Source of the DNA: Bacillota bacterium
Lineage (GTDB): Bacteria > Bacillota > Clostridia > Oscillospirales > Ethanoligenentaceae
Direction: 5' to 3'
Length of the DNA: 6,905 nt
Assembly (NCBI GenBank): GCA_023391535.1
Contig: JAEWAU010000068.1
Location: 1-6,905 of the forward strand
The position numbers and the translations under genes are program-made. Positions within the stretch are counted from its first letter, which is position 1. Every line of letters begins with the position of its first letter. Positions 5,834 through 6,905 of the stretch are shown piece after piece. The notes under the pieces are model-generated. The model did no database searches and was not told the origin of the DNA. It saw only the letters and a list, made by a program, of their open reading frames with translations.

Positions 5834-6658
5834 TTACGCGCGCGCGGTTTCCGTTTGTGCGAGCGGCGCGCGCCGGAACAGCGTGCCCACGGGCTTGCCG
5901 TCGAACAGGTCGTAGAGCCGCGCGGGCTGCGAGCCGTCCATAATCACCATATTGATTCCGGCCTCCAGGCAGACCTCCGCCGCGTCGAGCTTTGTGGACA
6001 TGCCGCCCGTGCCGAGCTTGCTGCCCGCGCCGCCCGCGTGGGCGCGCAGCGCGTCGTTCACGGAGGAGACGTAGGGGATGAGCCGGGCGTCCTTACTGCG
6101 GTGCGGGTCCTTGTCGTAAAGCCCGCCGATATCCGAGAGCAGCACGAGCAGATCCGCGCCGATGAGCTTGGCCACCACGGCGGAAAGCTGGTCGTTGCCG
6201 CCGAAGGCGATGTCCTCGCTTTCGATCTCCTCCGTGGCCACCGAGTCGTTTTCGTTCACGATGGGCACCGCCCCGAGCTTTAAAAGCGCGTCGAACGTGT
6301 TCACGAGGTTGCGGCGGGTGTTGTCGCGGTCCGTGAGGATGCGCGTCATGAGAATCTGCGCCGTCACATGCCCGTATTCCATGAACAGCCGGTCGTAAAC
6401 CGACATCAGCTCGCACTGGCCGATGGCCGCCGCCGCCTGCTTGATGGGCGTTTCGCGCGGCCGCTCCGAAAGTTTTAAACGCGCCGTGCCCACGCCGATG
6501 GCGCCGGAGGTCACCACCACCACCTCGCGGCCCGCGTTCTGCAGGTCCGCGAGCACGCGCACGATCTGCTCCATGCGCCTTAAGTTGAGCTTGCCGCCAG
6601 GATAAGTTATGGTGGACGTCCCGATTTTGATGACGACCCGTTTCGCCGTTTCGATCAA
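5834..6658 (-). CDS. proB: Glutamate 5-kinase, short form without PUA domain
   Basis: Cytoplasmic amino-acid kinase that phosphorylates L-glutamate with ATP to glutamate 5-phosphate, the first committed and usually proline-inhibited step of proline synthesis. The 274-residue protein covers the kinase domain only: VVIKIGTSTI with Lys11, VTSGAIGVG (49-57), PIVNENDSV (132-140), FGGNDQLSA (152-160), LLSDIGGLYDKDP (173-185) and GTGGMSTK (216-223). It ends after the kinase fold, whereas the E. coli enzyme (about 367 residues) adds a C-terminal PUA domain. Short forms occur in other bacteria, so this need not be a truncation; there is a clean stop and no PUA remnant follows. The start is TTG at 6658, six nucleotides after a GGGGG run, since no ATG or GTG fits before the essential KIGTS motif. 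It is the first gene after a strong promoter. Confidence 0.95.
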   Translation of the reverse strand: MIETAKRVVIKIGTSTITYPGGKLNLRRMEQIVRVLADLQNAGREVVVVTSGAIGVGTARLKLSERPRETPIKQAAAAIGQCELMSVYDRLFMEYGHVTAQILMTRILTDRDNTRRNLVNTFDALLKLGAVPIVNENDSVATEEIESEDIAFGGNDQLSAVVAKLIGADLLVLLSDIGGLYDKDPHRSKDARLIPYVSSVNDALRAHAGGAGSKLGTGGMSTKLDAAEVCLEAGINMVIMDGSQPARLYDLFDGKPVGTLFRRAPLAQTETARA

Positions 6659-6674
6659 CTTGTTCCCCCGCCTT
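6656..6674 (-). promoter_or_regulatory. Ribosome binding site and TTG start of proB
   Basis: On the - strand, AAGGCGGGGG (6674-6665) lies 6 nt before the TTG at 6658. This is a G-rich, imperfect Shine-Dalgarno. The GGCGGGGG part is complementary, with one G-U pair, to CCTCCGCC farther up the same leader. Confidence 0.55.
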
Positions 6675-6678
6675 GCCC

Positions 6679-6696
6679 GCCGCGCCGCGGCGCGGC
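6679..6696. repeat. 18-bp perfect palindrome upstream of proB
   Basis: GCCGCGCCGCGGCGCGGC reads the same on both strands. As RNA it can form a 7-bp stem with a 4-nt loop about 20 nt before the proB start. It may be an operator, a structured leader element, or simply chance in a sequence made only of G and C. Confidence 0.7.
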
Positions 6697-6786
6697 CGTA
6701 TTCGCCCCTCCGGCGCCGCCGGCGGAGGCCGATGTTTCTCTTCCGCGTTCAAAATACAAAACGCCTTTTGAAAAAATCCGTTCGGC

Positions 6787-6802
6787 TTCGCAAATTCGCA
6801 AA
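6787..6802. repeat. Two tandem copies of TTCGCAAA
   Basis: TTCGCAAA occurs at 6787-6794 and again at 6795-6802, just downstream of the predicted proB transcription start. A partial third copy (TTCGGC) precedes them at 6781. Tandem 8-bp sites in this position could bind a regulator, but no known motif is recognised. Confidence 0.6.
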
Positions 6803-6816
6803 TAGAGATATGTATT

Positions 6817-6845
6817 ATTATAGCAAGTCCCGCCTGCGGTGTAAA
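6817..6845 (-). promoter_or_regulatory. Strong vegetative promoter of the proB-proA unit
   Basis: On the - strand, TTTACA (6845-6840) and a perfect TATAAT (6822-6817) are separated by exactly 17 bp. A TGC just before TATAAT also gives an extended -10. Transcription should start near 6810, leaving a leader of about 150 nt before proB. This is the best promoter match in the window. Confidence 0.85.
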
Positions 6846-6850
6846 CCGCA
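6835..6850. promoter_or_regulatory. Operator-like dyad over the -35 box
   Basis: TGCGGT (6835-6840) and ACCGCA (6845-6850) form a perfect 6-bp inverted repeat with a 4-bp centre. The -35 hexamer (6840-6845) covers that centre, so a dimeric regulator bound here would compete with RNA polymerase. Both features are directly visible; the identity of any regulator is unknown. Confidence 0.6.
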
Positions 6851-6905
6851 ATCTGCACGCGGCGTGTCCGCACACGGGAAAAGCGCGGCGGCGCCGGACG
6901 GATTG

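Larger units (their letters stand above)
6659..6810 (-). promoter_or_regulatory. proB 5' leader (about 150 nt) with inverted repeats; no recognised riboswitch
   Basis: Between the predicted transcription start (about 6810) and the TTG, the - strand leader holds in order: two tandem 8-bp copies (6802-6787), an A/T-rich inverted repeat (TTCAAAA at 6748-6754, TTTTGAA at 6766-6772), a GC-rich repeat (CCTCCG at 6707-6712, CGGAGG at 6723-6728), and an 18-bp perfect palindrome (6679-6696). The start-proximal GGCGGGGG can pair with the upstream CCTCCGCC, so folding could hide the ribosome binding site. I looked for the T-box consensus (AGGGTGGNACCGCG), which controls proline genes in some Firmicutes, and did not find it. 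Confidence 0.45.

Noticed and set aside
4366..5943. 525-residue open frame on the + strand, antisense to proA and the proB-proA gap
   Set aside because: It lies opposite the certain proA gene, is rich in Arg, His and Ala, and shows no recognisable motif; long antisense frames are expected where third codon positions are mostly G or C.
6659..6810. T-box riboswitch ahead of proB
   Set aside because: The conserved T-box sequence and an overlapping terminator with a T run are both absent, and the leader is shorter than usual for this class.
6863..6876. Second dyad CGTGT-N4-ACACG upstream of the proB promoter
   Set aside because: Only 5-bp arms, unlike the dyad over the -35 box in sequence, and easily due to chance.

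Overview
The window is GC-rich DNA with clear Shine-Dalgarno sites, one consensus vegetative (sigma-A type) promoter, two genes apparently started at TTG, and A/T-rich sequence confined to gaps between genes. Together with the gene content (a large CoA-disulfide-reductase fusion, and a glutamate 5-kinase without a PUA domain) this suggests a high-GC anaerobic Firmicute, perhaps an Oscillospirales-like gut clostridium. That placement is an inference from style and content; no rRNA or other marker is present.

The left half is read on the + strand. It opens with a seven-unit, 7-bp tandem repeat (23-71) whose last unit is the ribosome binding site of a LigB-family, YgiD-like extradiol dioxygenase (81-845). 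After a 203-bp gap holding a GC-rich inverted repeat comes the most distinctive gene, an 835-residue four-domain protein (1049-3556): CoA-disulfide/persulfide reductase, rhodanese, TusA and DsrE2. Each domain keeps its reactive cysteine, so it looks like a complete persulfide-handling chain on one polypeptide. A strong two-way terminator (3577-3621) ends this gene and the converging one.

The right half is read on the - strand and looks like one transcription unit: proB (glutamate 5-kinase, 5834-6658), proA (gamma-glutamyl phosphate reductase, 4414-5664) and a membrane-anchored protein of unknown function (3620-4363 or slightly longer). ProB and ProA carry out the first two steps of proline synthesis from glutamate. 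The unit starts from a near-consensus promoter (TTTACA, 17 bp, TATAAT on the - strand, 6817-6845). Its -35 box lies inside a perfect TGCGGT-N4-ACCGCA dyad, a good operator candidate. A leader of about 150 nt follows, with GC-rich inverted repeats, one of which could mask the proB ribosome binding site. proB and proA are separated by an unusual 169-bp structured gap. The third gene has a perfect AGGAGG placed 7 nt before an in-frame ACG, with no ATG or GTG nearby, so its start is uncertain.

I saw no RNA genes, CRISPR arrays or insertion sequences. The most unusual items are the four-domain sulfur protein, the repeat-embedded ribosome binding site, the dyad over the proB promoter, and the possible non-canonical start.
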